A stretch of 64,000 nucleotides of DNA, from assembly GCF_029227915.1 (NCBI RefSeq), contig NC_079887.1, positions 12,338,001-12,402,000 of the forward strand, given 5' to 3'. Of the stretch, positions 11,231 through 20,718 are shown piece by piece (the stretch's first letter is position 1; each line of letters begins with the position of its first letter). Position numbers and translations under genes: made by a program. The DNA comes from Hydractinia symbiolongicarpus. Its lineage: Eukaryota > Cnidaria > Hydrozoa > Anthoathecata > Hydractiniidae. Under the pieces are notes generated by a model. It ran no database searches, was not told the DNA's origin, and was given only the letters and a program-made list of their open reading frames with translations.

Positions 11231-11270
11231 GCAGAGTATAAAAGAGAAGAAACTGGACAGAGTATAAAAG
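11231..11270 (+). promoter_or_regulatory. Duplicated TATA boxes
   Basis: CAGAGTATAAAAG occurs twice, with TATAAAAG at 11237-11244 and 11263-11270, about 250 bases upstream of the 2A-containing frame. The spacing suits a basal promoter for the element. A second, intron-spanning arrangement cannot be excluded. Confidence 0.5.
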
Positions 11271-11347
11271 CTAGTTATTCAGAACATTCAGATATTCAGA
11301 ATTAATTGAACTTACTGAACCTTGAACTTGAATTTACTTATCGGTTA

Positions 11348-11446
11348 ACTTAATAGTGAATTAATAGTGAATTAATAGTGAAATTATTGGTGGACTTAAT
11401 AGTGAACTTATTGGTGAATTTAGTAGTGAATTTATTGGTGAAATTA
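11348..11446 (+). repeat. Degenerate 12-bp tandem repeat
   Basis: About eight units of the type TTAATAGTGAAT or TTATTGGTGAAT run in tandem in the 5' leader of the decayed element. Confidence 0.7.
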
Positions 11447-11514
11447 CAAAATGACAGTGATTTCTCTAGCTTTTAAGATTTTTTTTTTCTCGATCACACG
11501 TTACCACTGCTAAT

Positions 11515-12533
11515 ATGAACCCCGCATATAAAAGCTGTCGCCGTATGGTACTTTTACTTTCTGGTGATGTTGAAACTAATCCCGGGCCTTGCACTATTCT
11601 AAAGTCGGTACAGGGATCTTTTCATCAAGGGGATGTTAGGCTTGGAAAATTTACTGGTACACAATGTATGTGTAATTCCCTGTTTGCGATCGTTTGGTCG
11701 GCTCTTAAAAAAGTTTCTTTTTGTAATCCAGGTGATCCTTTACGTATCCTTTACGTATCCTTTACGTACATATCCTTTACGAAGGAACAAAGTGGTACAC
11801 AAAACTAGGATACACAAACCAGTACTTTAGCGCAAGTGAGCTCCCAAATAGTTTGCTTCTTGAAAATGAGGTATACGATAGCACTTCATTACGCACTTTT
11901 CATAATTCATCTGAATCCGATAAAGGGCAAGGAATGCTGGGCATTATTAGCGGCGTTAGTTTTGCTATAGTTTGGGACCACCCACAAATTTATTTGATCC
12001 TCATAGCCGAACTAGTTTAGGACAAATAACTGAACAGGGTGCGTCAGTCGTTTGTTGAAAACTACATACGCGAAATATACGTCACCCCTGGCGAAGCAAT
12101 GTGTCTTGAAACTCAATATTTCAAAATACTCACAACTGAACAGATAACTGGTAACATTATGCTTAACATTCGCAGAAAAAGAAAACTAGAACAAAACAGG
12201 AAGTACCGTCAATCCGAGAGAGGCCGAGTGAAACAAAGAAATTCAATAGGCAAATATCAGAAAACGGAACACGGCCAAGCTAAGTTGAGCGAGTCGATAA
12301 GCAAATATCGGAAAACAGAACAGGGGCAAGCTAAGGTGAAAAAGCCAATAGGCAAATATCAGAAAACAGAAAAGGGACACGCTAAGATAAAAGAGTCGAT
12401 AGACAAATATCAAAATACAGTAAATGGTCGATCCAAGCTAAGAGAGTCGAAAAGTAAATACAAAAAAACGGAACAGGGCCAAGTGAAGCAAAGGGAGTCC
12501 GTAGGTAAATATCGGGAAACTGAGCAGGGCTAA
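11515..12533 (+). pseudogene. 2A-like peptide + protease-like domain + basic repeats (broken)
   Basis: The frame opens at an ATG and reaches a 2A-like motif at residues 17-25 (GDVETNPGP, preceded by VLLLS). Such a peptide causes the ribosome to skip a peptide bond and is known near the N-terminus of some non-LTR retrotransposons and viruses. Downstream, GTQCMCNSLFAIVWS and, after frameshifts near 11735 and 11990, FDPHSR resemble the Cys and Asp-x-His blocks of herpesvirus-tegument-type (C76-like) cysteine proteases; that assignment is inference. From about 12180, five to six ~21-residue basic repeats (KYxKTEQGQAKxKES) follow, ending at a stop at 12533. A microduplication TATCCTTTACG at about 11735-11780 caused one break. 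Confidence 0.6.
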
Positions 12534-12670
12534 CAGGCACAAAAAACTGCAAAGAAACGCCATGTAGGGGAAGGTAAAGCAACAAAACGGAAGGGTGTTA
12601 ACAATGTGCCTGATTCTGATGAAAAAATAAACCAATTTAAAAAATGTGTTGGGAATAAGCCATTTTATAA

Positions 12671-13204
12671 ATGTGTCATGTATTCGTTCTTTATATAAGC
12701 GGTCAATTAAATTTTTTCGCCACATCGATTATCCTGCCATTCCAGGAGCATTTTCGCTTCAGAGTACAAAATTTTGACGGCAAAGAATACATATGTGCAA
12801 CATGCCATTCAAAACTTGCAAAAGGAAAAATTCCTTCCCTGGCTGTATCTAATAATCTCCAAATGTTTGATCTCCCAGAATCAATGAGCACATTACGACG
12901 ATTAGAAAAAATCATTATATCTAAAAGAATTTTATTTAAACGAATTGCAATAATGCCAAAAGGTCAGTGTCCTAAAATAAAAGGTGCAATATGTAATGTT
13001 CCAATAAAAGCCGATGAAATAAGCAATGTCTTACCAAGAGGAATGGATAATAATGGTGTAGTGCAAGTTGCGTTAAAGAAAAAACTAAATTTCAAATCTA
13101 ACGTTTATTTAGAATCCGTAAGGCCAGATGTTAGTTGGGAAGTTCTTTGTTATCTGAAACTGGTTAACCCTCTTTATTCAAATAATCTATCTATGTTGCA
13201 TTAA
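12671..13204 (+). pseudogene. DUF6570-like region of a Helitron protein (fragment)
   Basis: 177 open codons. The stretch YICATCHSKLAKGKIPSLA, then FDLPESMSTLRRLEKIII, then PDVSWEVLCYLKLVNPLY matches my memory of the DUF6570 region found ahead of the Rep domain in Helitron proteins. The first ~30 residues are probably not part of it. The frame ends at a stop just past a deletion junction at about 13198, where the Rep and helicase core should have followed. Confidence 0.6.
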
Positions 13205-13940
13205 GTCGAGTCACAAGTTTAGACGGTTTATACCTAACGGGTACATTTGCTAAGTCAACCATTAAGTCAGACACACTAGCAACAGAGCAATACAATTACA
13301 TGCGAGAACATTCAAAATTGACACAAAAAGAAACTGGTGTAATTAGCGAAAATTCTATTATGGTCACTTTGCTTAATACAAGATCCTACAACAAGCATGA
13401 AAACTATATTAAATCCGACCGCGTTCTCATGGAAAGTGATTTATTATGCCTAACGGAAACTCAGATACCATTGAACTCACATTGCGACTCAAAACTAGAT
13501 TACTTTACTTTAATTCCAAACAACAATGTGGACAAATTTTCTAGTCTATTAGTTGGTCATAACGAAACTATACAATTGTTTGATATTGTAGAAATTCCTG
13601 GTGCTATTTTTTAGAATGACAAAAAGAACGTTTCACGAAAACGCTATTAATGTTTTGCTTCTATATCGTAAAAATTCCCTCAATAGAGATGAGTCATTAC
13701 ACCTTATTCAATATTTTTTGGGAAATGAAACTGTTGATATTATACTCGGAGATTTTAATGTGAATGCATTTAGCGATGAAAACTATTTCCTTGTAACCTC
13801 GCCAACTCATATATCAGGTTAACTTATTGACCATGTCTATATCCATGAGAATGTTTTAAATACTCTTAATGTCGAGACCTTCGTTAAAACTGTCTATTTC
13901 AGTGATCACGATGCAATCAGGCTTAAACTCTCTCTCTCTC
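13198..13940 (+). pseudogene. PIF1 helicase C-terminus fused to AP-endonuclease-like domain (broken)
   Basis: It starts with ALSRVTSLDGLYLTG, typical of helicase motif VI of PIF1-like proteins, and passes in frame into an endonuclease/exonuclease/phosphatase-like domain. Visible blocks are LLNTRSYNKH, LLCLTETQIP, a frameshift at about 13605, IILGDFNVNAF, an in-frame TAA at about 13820, then LIDHVYIHENVL and YFSDHDAIRL near 13905-13920. Helentron-type (Helitron2) elements carry such a C-terminal endonuclease. A short (TC) run closes the similarity. Confidence 0.65.
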
Positions 13941-13945
13941 TCTGA

Positions 13946-14104
13946 TTTGAAAAAACAACCTTTACAGACGACTTCAAACAACGTTTTTCTTCGTGTTTTT
14001 AACCTCCTTTATTTTTTTTGGCATTTTAAACTTTTAAATTAATACTGTCGTCGATCGCAACGCATATAATTGCTTTCCAACATGTTTGCTTAAGGCGGAA
14101 ATCT
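13946..14104. other. Short non-coding spacer
   Basis: Follows a (CT) run at about 13930. No feature recognised. Confidence 0.5.
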
Positions 14105-14437
14105 TCAAGCCACAGGGCTTCTTGTATAACTTTATTACATCTTTACTACAACTTTTTATAAAAATTTTTTAACGTTGTTTGCTTGGTGATGGGCAAGGCC
14201 ACCAAATTTCTTTGTAAACTTCATTTTACTGGAAATGCCAATTTAATTAAAAATTAAAAGAAATTTTGCACCATTGATGCAATAAAAATGAAAAAATAAT
14301 AACATTTTCTTATTTTTCCATAACATTTTATTTATCGATACACAAAAGTTCGAATTAACGAGCATAATGTAGCCTTGGGACTAAAAAAATGTTCGAATTA
14401 ACGATATGTTCGAATTAGCAGAGTTCGAATTAAGCAA
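14105..14437 (-). repeat. Partial copy of the Tigger-like MITE
   Basis: Reverse complement of much of 60060-60385. Matching blocks are TTCGAATTAACGAGCATAATG, TTATTTATCGATACACAAAAG, GTTTGCTTGGTGATGGGCAA and TTGCACCATTGATGCAATA. The terminal inverted repeats seen at 59986 and 60503 are missing, so this copy is truncated or decayed. Confidence 0.75.
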
Positions 14438-14732
14438 ACCAATCAATAGTCATGTGTAAGTATTAAGCATGTCTCCCTTTCATACGTCAGACGTATTAAG
14501 TGTGTATATTATACACGAATCATATATGTATACATTATATGTGTATTAATAATTGCAAAATAAAATATGAAAGCAGTTAAAAAAGCAAAATTGATAAAGA
14601 AAAATTACAATCCTCTGCGCAGCACTAACTACGTATATATGAAACCAAATTTGTATCTATATTTGTCTCTATTTAAATAATGCACTCTGTGTCTGCGTTA
14701 AAAAAATTGTGTCACAGCCACACAAAATTTTC

Positions 14733-14854
14733 TCTATGTATGTTAAAATGCTCGTATACGTCTGTCAGTCTGTCACGCAAAATACTAGCGGGAGGCACGC
14801 AATGCGGTCTAAAAAGAGCGAGTGAACCAAATCTTTTCATGGGCCACTGATTAG
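14733..14854 (+). repeat. Decayed mini-Helitron
   Basis: It starts TCTATGTATGTTAAAATG, continues with CTCGTATACGTCTGTC and GTCTGTCACGCAAAATA, and ends GGGCCACTGATTAG|T. This is the same outline as the intact copies at 42245 and 63212, with a weakened hairpin. Confidence 0.6.
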
Positions 14855-16129
14855 TTTGTGCCAAATTTGTTGCTCGCGTGTAATATTTCATTCACTAAGC
14901 CCAATATTTGCAAATACCAAATCAAGTATGATTTTTGTGGCCTCGAAGAAGAAACAAGAAACAATCAGAGTGAGAGTAACCAGAGTCTTTGTAAAAAGCT
15001 GTTGTGTTAAGATTTGGAAGCCTCTTTTTGCCTTTTTTGTCTTAAAAAATCGTTTTAATTTTATAAATTTGTACCTCATATGTGAAGGAAGCATACCATC
15101 AGATTTTTAGCCAGTTTACAGTTGTGCTCAAAATGATAGTTTCTTCAAAAATAGGCGTGGCTGACACCTCTTTATATTTCATTTCAAATATATAAAAATC
15201 AGCAGCTGAAGGCTAAGGGAATTCTATTAATATAAAGTTATCATTAAGACATGCAGAGAAGATAAGTATGTTGCGAAATATAATAGAAGAGGAGTTAAGG
15301 GACATGTGTTTCGGAAGATAAAGGGCAATCGTCTTAATTCAAAAGGACAAAAATTATGTAAACGCAGTTGGGGAAAATACCTTAACGTCTACACAATATA
15401 TTTTCCAGCGCATGATCGAACTATGGTTATCTATACTTAGACAAATGATGTGTTTGTACTTCGTCTGGAAGGTAAAATGTTGAAATAGTCCTCTGCCTCC
15501 TCCCACCCCTCCCCCACAGCCATATTAGTTGGGAAAAATTCACAACGCGAGTCGGAAATAAAGCTGCGACGCAAATCATTTTAGGCACACAGACAGACGA
15601 CCGCTATTATTACAGAGGCTAGTCATTAACCCGTGAAAAAAAAGATACACAGTGTCACCCGTCTACACATTGCAGAATACGGTTATGATTAAAGAACGTA
15701 TTTTTGCTTTGATTAAAAAGCCTGCAAATAATAAACTGAATATCAGAAGAGCGTCTATACGGTATATGAAACAATCGTCAACATTGTCATTTAAAATATA
15801 TATATATAAATAAAAATTTACACAATGCAGATATATATCGAATATTTATTAATATATATGGCTATCATAACAGACAAGACAGATAAGATGTAAAGTCTGT
15901 TCAGAAGTTCCCTACGCAAAAAAAATGGAAGTTATTTGGATTATTTAAAGTAGTGTCTGCTAAAAAATAAAATTTGAGTATCAAACCACATAGTGGAGAA
16001 AAAAACAAAGCCTGTCTTTAAAGTTCACCAGCTTCATCTTTTGCCAACATAAACAGAAATATATTCTTGGCCATGTTGAAACACTGTGTTTCTACAAACA
16101 AAAAAAGAAAGAGTGTGCAAATGTTAGTC
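14855..16129. other. Non-coding stretch, nothing firm
   Basis: Several 60-85-codon frames overlap on both strands at 14856-15110, but none shows composition or motifs of a protein. A run of TA-rich simple sequence covers about 15799-15860. Confidence 0.45.
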
Positions 16130-16780
16130 TGTGCGTAGCTGATGTTGTGAAAAGATGTATGTAGTTTTAAAGTAAATCTCACTAAAGCTATACAGATCAA
16201 AAGGAATAAATTAGTTTTATGTAAAATAAAAAACATAACATCAAGAAAGAGAAAATGATACATAGTTACAATTGCTACAAAATATATTGGGACATAGTTC
16301 GTTACGTCTGTACTACGTTTTTATGCAATTGCAACTTGTCCAGGATTTTTATTGTTTTGTTTCGCCTGATAAAATGTGTTACTGCTGCTGACCGTTTTTC
16401 TCAAAAATCTGAAAATGAAACAAGTGCAATTACCCAACTCCGAAAAATATCGACTACTTTGTTAGCATGTGCGTGCTTTGTCAAACCTAGAGATATTGTT
16501 TAACTGCGCGCTAAGAAAAACACCCGTTAGCTTTTTCAATTATAGCGGAAAATGCATTAAAATGGAAACGAGCCGTTAGCAGCTTAAGATAAATCCAACC
16601 ACTGCAACTTTGCTTGTCGATGCAATCTTTATTATTACAGTTGAATTTGTAGGCCAGTGTTTAGTATGATCTTCTTACAAGTGCGCCTTTCATTAATCAA
16701 AGTACAATTTCTATTACGTTTTTAACGAAAATGGGAAACAGATTATTAGCGAAAATTTAAACGCCTATATATATCTAATC
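16130..16780 (+). repeat. Duplicated genomic segment, copy I
   Basis: Similar, in the same orientation, to 35330-35975. Shared blocks include GAATAAATTAGT, TACAATT(G/C)CTACAAA, TACTACGTTTTTA, AATTGCAACTTGTC, AACTGCGCGCTAA, AAAATGGAAACGAGC and TTTTTAACGAAAATGG. The similarity stops at about 16780, exactly where the Polinton gene block begins. Nearby text (AGAAAGAGTGTGCAAATGTTAGTCT at about 16108) also recurs near 34670 and 43500. It is probably part of an old tandem duplication that includes the micro-protein genes. Confidence 0.7.
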
Positions 16781-16840
16781 ATGGACGCTCAACTAAACAT
16801 TCAAAACGGTGAAATTATAGATGTACTTTATTAAGATAGA

Positions 16841-17452
16841 ATGGTGAAAAACACACTTTACATGAAAGAGCCCCACACAGCATTATTTGTTGGTACTACG
16901 GGCTGCGGAAAATCCAAACGTGTTGTAAAATTATTAGAGAATGAATACTTTGATCACTTCGATTTCATCGTGATTATATGCCCAACATTAAGATGGAATA
17001 AGACATATAGGGACCGAAAATGGTTTTGGAACGACAGTTATGTGATTCTAATTGAGCCGGGAGGTATGTTTTATGATTATATTCGAAAGATGACGGATTT
17101 CTGTGCCGGATACAAAACTTTATCCCTGATCGACGATATCATCGCAGATGAGAAACTAGACAAAAAGAGACAGCCATTGCTAGAGTTGGCCATTAGCGGA
17201 CGACATCGAAACCACACTATGTGGCTACTCCCACAATCATACACCGCTATACCAAAAAATTTACGAAGGCAAGCTAAAATGTTATATCTGTGGTATCCAA
17301 AAGACAGACAAGATCTCGCAACTATTCATGAAGAGAATGATGTCATTGAATCACGATCAGAGATCCAGACGGTTAAGGAAAGGCTAAAAGATGGTAAATA
17401 CACACATTTAGTCATGAGAATGGAACATCCAAGAACTTACGTGATTTGCTAG
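16841..17452 (+). CDS. A32-type (FtsK/HerA) packaging ATPase
   Basis: 203 residues. Walker A is GTTGCGKS at 18-25 and Walker B is LSLIDD at 94-99. The GRHRNHTMWLLPQSY segment at 120-134 is typical of the poxvirus A32 / Polinton ATPase group, which drives DNA packaging into capsids. The ATG at 16841 gives a complete ATPase. An in-frame ATG at 16781 (MDAQLNIQNGEI...) would add 20 residues but is cut off by a TAA at 16832-16834, so this copy either starts internally or has lost its normal N-terminus. A TATA-like CTATATATAT lies at 16764-16773. It is followed by a perfect stem-loop 13 bases after the stop. Confidence 0.85.
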   Translation: MVKNTLYMKEPHTALFVGTTGCGKSKRVVKLLENEYFDHFDFIVIICPTLRWNKTYRDRKWFWNDSYVILIEPGGMFYDYIRKMTDFCAGYKTLSLIDDIIADEKLDKKRQPLLELAISGRHRNHTMWLLPQSYTAIPKNLRRQAKMLYLWYPKDRQDLATIHEENDVIESRSEIQTVKERLKDGKYTHLVMRMEHPRTYVIC

Positions 17453-17464
17453 ATTGGACGTTTT

Positions 17465-17487
17465 TTGTTACAAGACTCTTGTAACAA
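17465..17487 (+). terminator. Perfect stem-loop after the ATPase gene
   Basis: Arms of 11 bases (TTGTTACAAGA / TCTTGTAACAA) surround a single base. It is one of four stem-loops in this element that share the TTGTTAC...GTAACAA core and lie just after gene ends. A role in 3'-end formation is inference. Confidence 0.55.
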
Positions 17488-17680
17488 AAGTATAAGACTC
17501 CTATAGATTTCTTGAAATCTCCTATAGATTTCTTGAAATCTTCCATAGATTTCTTGAAATCTCCTATAAGACTACTATAAGACTCTCCTATAAGACTCCT
17601 ATAGATTTCTTGAAATCTCCTATAAGACTCTACTATAAGACTCCTATAGATTTCTTGAAATCTCCTATAGGACCACAACA
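17488..17680. repeat. Cluster of five 16-base hairpins
   Basis: AGATTTCTTGAAATCT, itself a 7-base stem with a TT loop, occurs at 17505-17520, 17526-17541, 17547-17562, 17603-17618 and 17648-17663. The copies are separated by variants of CCTATAAGACT. The block fills the whole gap between the ATPase and the next gene. Confidence 0.85.
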
Positions 17681-17682
17681 AA

Positions 17683-18315
17683 ATGATAGAATATATCAAT
17701 TTCATAATACTAGTAGTATTACTAGTAGTACTTAGTTTTTGCTATTTTTGTGTTAAAAAATACCTATCGCTATTGAAAATGGCTGAAACGGAAATTGATA
17801 ACTTAATTGCTCTTCCGGGTCCTCCATCCGAGGATGGTAAGAGGCAAAAATTGCTAGAGTGTGTGTTAACCGGAAATAGCAAGCTATACCTGGGTAAAAT
17901 GTATACGGACGATCAAATTCAAAAGCTCAAAGATGATGAGGTGAAGAAACTATTTAGTATATATGAAGCTAAACTATCAGGTCAAATGGTAAAGTCCTTA
18001 GGACAATCAATCATTCACATGTATTCCATGGGGGCCTGTACAGTCTTGGGAATAAATTCTCAAAATGCATTGAGCAATAATGACCTGGAAAATGACCCCT
18101 TCCTAAACTCTGCCCTTCAAAGATTCACATGTGACTTGTATTATAAATTCGGCTCATTGTTAGCACCACTCAGTGTTGGTCTCATTACGGGTAGGCATTA
18201 TATCGCCGGAAGAAATTTAAACGCAAATAATAATACTACTAGTAGTAGTAATACGACAGATAATAAAGATGTCAGAGGAACAGACTCCCATTCAGGTGAC
18301 AACGAACAACCCTAA
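17683..18315 (+). CDS. Polinton-type membrane-anchored protein of unknown function
   Basis: 210 residues. A strongly hydrophobic segment at about 7-24 (FIILVVLLVVLSFCYFCV) followed by lysines predicts an N-terminal membrane anchor. A second in-frame ATG at 17779 (MAETEIDN) would give a soluble form. The middle is charged, residues 100-180 contain small/hydrophobic stretches, and the C-terminus is rich in Asn, Ser and Thr. It overlaps the start of the next gene by 47 bases in a different frame. I do not recognise a named family. Its position beside the ATPase suggests a virion or membrane role, which is inference. Confidence 0.7.
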   Translation: MIEYINFIILVVLLVVLSFCYFCVKKYLSLLKMAETEIDNLIALPGPPSEDGKRQKLLECVLTGNSKLYLGKMYTDDQIQKLKDDEVKKLFSIYEAKLSGQMVKSLGQSIIHMYSMGACTVLGINSQNALSNNDLENDPFLNSALQRFTCDLYYKFGSLLAPLSVGLITGRHYIAGRNLNANNNTTSSSNTTDNKDVRGTDSHSGDNEQP

Positions 18316-18607
18316 AAAGGTTGAAGCGGGTAAGAGGTTGGCGGAATACAACCGTAAAATGCGGGAAGAATATAAAAAAGCGGTCATGGCACAAACACAG
18401 CAGATGCCTCAGACACAGCAGACGCCTCAGACACAGCAGACGCCTCATACACAGCCATCTCAAGAAGACAATGCCGGAGAGGCAGAACCTACCATCGTCC
18501 CAAATGAAAAGCCTATGAACTACGCTATAGGGGGAATAATAGCCATCGGTTTGGTTGGTGGATTTGCTTATTTTGTGTATAAACAGAAAGACAATGTACT
18601 ATTTTAA
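18269..18607 (+). CDS. Small basic protein with Gln/Pro repeats and C-terminal membrane segment
   Basis: 112 residues. A basic helix lies at about 15-38 (KKVEAGKRLAEYNRKMREEY). QTQQxP repeats follow at 41-63, then an acidic linker, then a membrane segment at about 84-104 (NYAIGGIIAIGLVGGFAYFV) with a short charged tail. It starts inside the end of the preceding gene. Layout and charge suggest a tail-anchored protein, perhaps a virion core or membrane linker, but no family is recognised. The encoded repeat CAGACACAGCAGACGCCT is a tandem 18-mer at about 18409-18450 and may vary in length between copies. Confidence 0.7.
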   Translation: MSEEQTPIQVTTNNPKKVEAGKRLAEYNRKMREEYKKAVMAQTQQMPQTQQTPQTQQTPHTQPSQEDNAGEAEPTIVPNEKPMNYAIGGIIAIGLVGGFAYFVYKQKDNVLF

Positions 18608-18643
18608 TATCGCGATATAATAATCTCACAGTATAGAAATAAC

Positions 18644-18871
18644 ATGGACAAGAAAAGTATCGTCAACGATTTATATCACGCATCGGTCGTCTGCGTTTTC
18701 GCTGTCGGCTATTCGATGTTAGGAAAAAAGGTGTTAAAAATGTCACCACCATCAATTCAAAAGTTTGACTTGGAAGATACCGGAAAGCTAGTCGCCATCG
18801 TCGCCGCTAGTGAAATGTCAAGGGAATACTTAATTAAGCAAAAGATTATACCTGAAACTATAAATATCTAA
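18644..18871 (+). CDS. Small hydrophobic protein of the Polinton-like element
   Basis: 75 residues. One hydrophobic segment at about 11-28 (YHASVVCVFAVGYSMLGK) is followed by a short amphipathic second half. It is two bases upstream of the next gene and reads in the same direction, as if co-transcribed. No named family recognised. Function unknown. Confidence 0.65.
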   Translation: MDKKSIVNDLYHASVVCVFAVGYSMLGKKVLKMSPPSIQKFDLEDTGKLVAIVAASEMSREYLIKQKIIPETINI

Positions 18872-18873
18872 AC

Positions 18874-19305
18874 ATGGCTTCAATTGCAATGATGTTGGGA
18901 GGGGCCTTGGCCAATGCTTTGGCTTTTACAGGCTCAAGCTATCTCTTTTCAAGCTTATCAAAAGACAGAATTGATAAGGAAAGAAAGCGTCATGATCTGG
19001 CCATAGAGCAATTACAAAAAGCCCAGGTTTTGTGGCAACGTAAAAGACAAGAGAGAGTAGACTTTATCAATAAGCAGCTCAGACTTGAAAAGAAGGCTGA
19101 AGGAAAATTCATAGAGCTAAACGATGCAATGCGTGAATATAAAAAAGTGTTTGGGGATAAACTTGAAGGACTGGATGTCCTACCGCGGGAACCTGTATTG
19201 AGCGACTTTTATACACCGAGTCAGGATCAACATGAAAGGGAATTGGCCTTTATCGCGCTAAGTATGATCGGTGTCGGTGGTGCTGTGTGGTATTTCGAAA
19301 GATAG
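18874..19305 (+). CDS. Coiled-coil protein with terminal hydrophobic segments
   Basis: 143 residues. An N-terminal hydrophobic stretch at 4-28 (IAMMLGGALANALAFTG...) precedes a charged coiled coil at about 32-90 (DRIDKERKRHDLAIEQL and onward), then a proline-containing linker (LPREPVLSDFY) and a C-terminal membrane segment at about 122-140. It is convergent with the minus-strand gene ending at 19397; a stem-loop lies between them. Function unknown; a structural membrane protein is plausible. Confidence 0.68.
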   Translation: MASIAMMLGGALANALAFTGSSYLFSSLSKDRIDKERKRHDLAIEQLQKAQVLWQRKRQERVDFINKQLRLEKKAEGKFIELNDAMREYKKVFGDKLEGLDVLPREPVLSDFYTPSQDQHERELAFIALSMIGVGGAVWYFER

Positions 19306-19307
19306 TA

Positions 19308-19355
19308 CTCCTAGTACTCCTAGTACTCCTAGTACTACCGGTACTACCGGTACTC
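19308..19355 (+). repeat. CCTAGTACT / ACCGGTACT short tandem repeat
   Basis: Four to five 9-base units of the TACTCCTAG type, then two TACTACCGG units, lie between the convergent genes and directly before the 19356 stem-loop. Confidence 0.8.
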
Positions 19356-19380
19356 TATGTTACATGATGCGTGTAACATA
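19356..19380. terminator. Stem-loop between convergent genes
   Basis: Arms TATGTTACA (19356-19364) and TGTAACATA (19372-19380) flank a 7-base loop. The core matches the other TTGTTAC/GTAACAA stem-loops of this element. It lies 50 bases after the plus-strand gene and 17 bases after the minus-strand gene, so it could serve both. Confidence 0.55.
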
Positions 19381-19396
19381 TAATCTATACAAGGAT

Positions 19397-20674
19397 CTAA
19401 CGCTTTGTCACGAGATAGGTGTATATCAGACCTCCGATTCCAACTATCAAAGCCCACAAGTTTTGACTCAACCAACCAACCGCTTCTTTCGCCCGATTGA
19501 GTATCCATGATACTATGGATACTAATATACCCGGTAGAGCCGCAGCGGCCGTCCGCACCAACCTTCCCAAGAGAGATCCCAATGCATTCAACTTGTTTTT
19601 TATCCAGGACCGGAGGTCCTTTGCACCACCCTTTTCATAATTTTGTGCGTTACCGGTGGATGACACCCCACCCCCAGGTGACAAAGCTTCTACGAGAAGG
19701 CCGATAACCATACCAAATGCCGTTAGTACGCTGACAACAGTGATACCCTGCTCACGGAATAGGGTTCGTATCTTTTCAGACAGTGTGGTATCTTTGTCAA
19801 ATACTTTGGTAATCGTCTCCTTGATGCTTTTTATTTGACTGTTAAGTTTACCTTTGAGAATATCGATAATCTCTTGCCGGCCTTTCAACTCATTTTGCAA
19901 ACCTTTCAACCTTTCTTTCGCTTCATTTTGTTGTTCCTCGGTCATATTTGGTGTGTTTTCCATCTCTTCCAACTTGTTTTTTTCTCTGTCAATATGCTGT
20001 TCAAGCTGAACCTTTTTTGCAACTTCATCCTGAAGACTTCCTCTTATGTTTCTCAACGATCTATCCAATCCTAGCAATTCACGCATAGGATATTTAAATA
20101 GATCAACGGTCTGGGTTGCTTCATGGTCTACAGATTGTTTGACCAATGAAATTAAATCTTCCGTACTGTTTACCACATCCCCAGATATAGCTTCTAATTC
20201 TACATCACTTGCTGTTGTTATTTTAGATGACGAGGGTAGTTCTTCATGTATTTTGTTTAGCTTAGCAGCTTGTCGGGCTGTAATCTTACCTTTTGGTATG
20301 TCAAAGCCTAAATTACGCAGCCTTCTCTTGCCTAATATATCTGATATAGTACCTGTGGCCCTTAGTCTTCCATTGTTTGTCAAAGGTTCGTTTTTACCTC
20401 TGTAGTATAATTCACCATCCTTAATTTCAAAAAGGTCTGTATGTAGCACCTCAGGTTTTGACAGGGATCCTTCAGATAATCTATCTTACAACGCATCAAC
20501 CGTTTCCCGCAAAACTCTGGTACGTTGAGTGGAACCTCCTCCGAATGATGTTTCTTCCTCACCTGGTGTATGTACTCGCGTACGGTCCCCGGTGGGTATG
20601 AGTGGAAAAGTTTCATCGGTACCTTCATCCGATCTCCCATGATCTCCAAAAGGGTCAATGTCAATGTCCGCCAT
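19397..20674 (-). pseudogene. Large coiled-coil membrane protein of the Polinton, one nonsense codon
   Basis: The natural start is the ATG at 20674 (MADIDIDPFGDHG). The frame is broken once by a TAA at 20486-20488, after 62 codons, and then runs open to 19397. An internal ATG at 20449 (MLHTDLFEIKDG) would give 350 residues. In the 350-residue numbering, residues 1-60 carry a conserved-looking block (GKRRLRNLGFDIPKGKITAR), a long coiled coil spans about 165-225, and hydrophobic segments lie at about 240-260 and 305-347. Divergent from the next gene with only 44 bases between starts. I cannot assign a function; a fibre, membrane or assembly protein is possible. Confidence 0.65.
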
Positions 20675-20718
20675 TTTTTATTATTTAGAGGATAGTTTTT
20701 TCTAAGATAATAACTAAA
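20675..20718. promoter_or_regulatory. 44-bp divergent promoter region
   Basis: Lies between the minus-strand start at 20674 and the plus-strand start at 20719. The text TTTTTATTATTTAGAGGATA within it is repeated at about 21248, just upstream of the tandem gene copy at 21290, so the duplication carried the promoter along. Confidence 0.5.

Larger units (their letters stand above)
11221..13945 (+). mobile_element. Internally deleted Helitron/Helentron relative with 2A peptide
   Basis: A decayed plus-strand element reads, in order: twin TATA boxes, a 2A-like peptide, a protease-like domain, a basic KYxKTEQGQ repeat region, a DUF6570-like region, then directly the last motif of a PIF1-type helicase and an AP-endonuclease-like (EEP) domain. 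The HUH Rep domain and most of the helicase are missing. The break is at about 13198, where the DUF6570-like frame meets an ALSRVTSLDGLYLTG-type helicase motif VI. Several frameshifts and at least one stop show that it is dead. Its exact ends are not visible. Confidence 0.65.
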
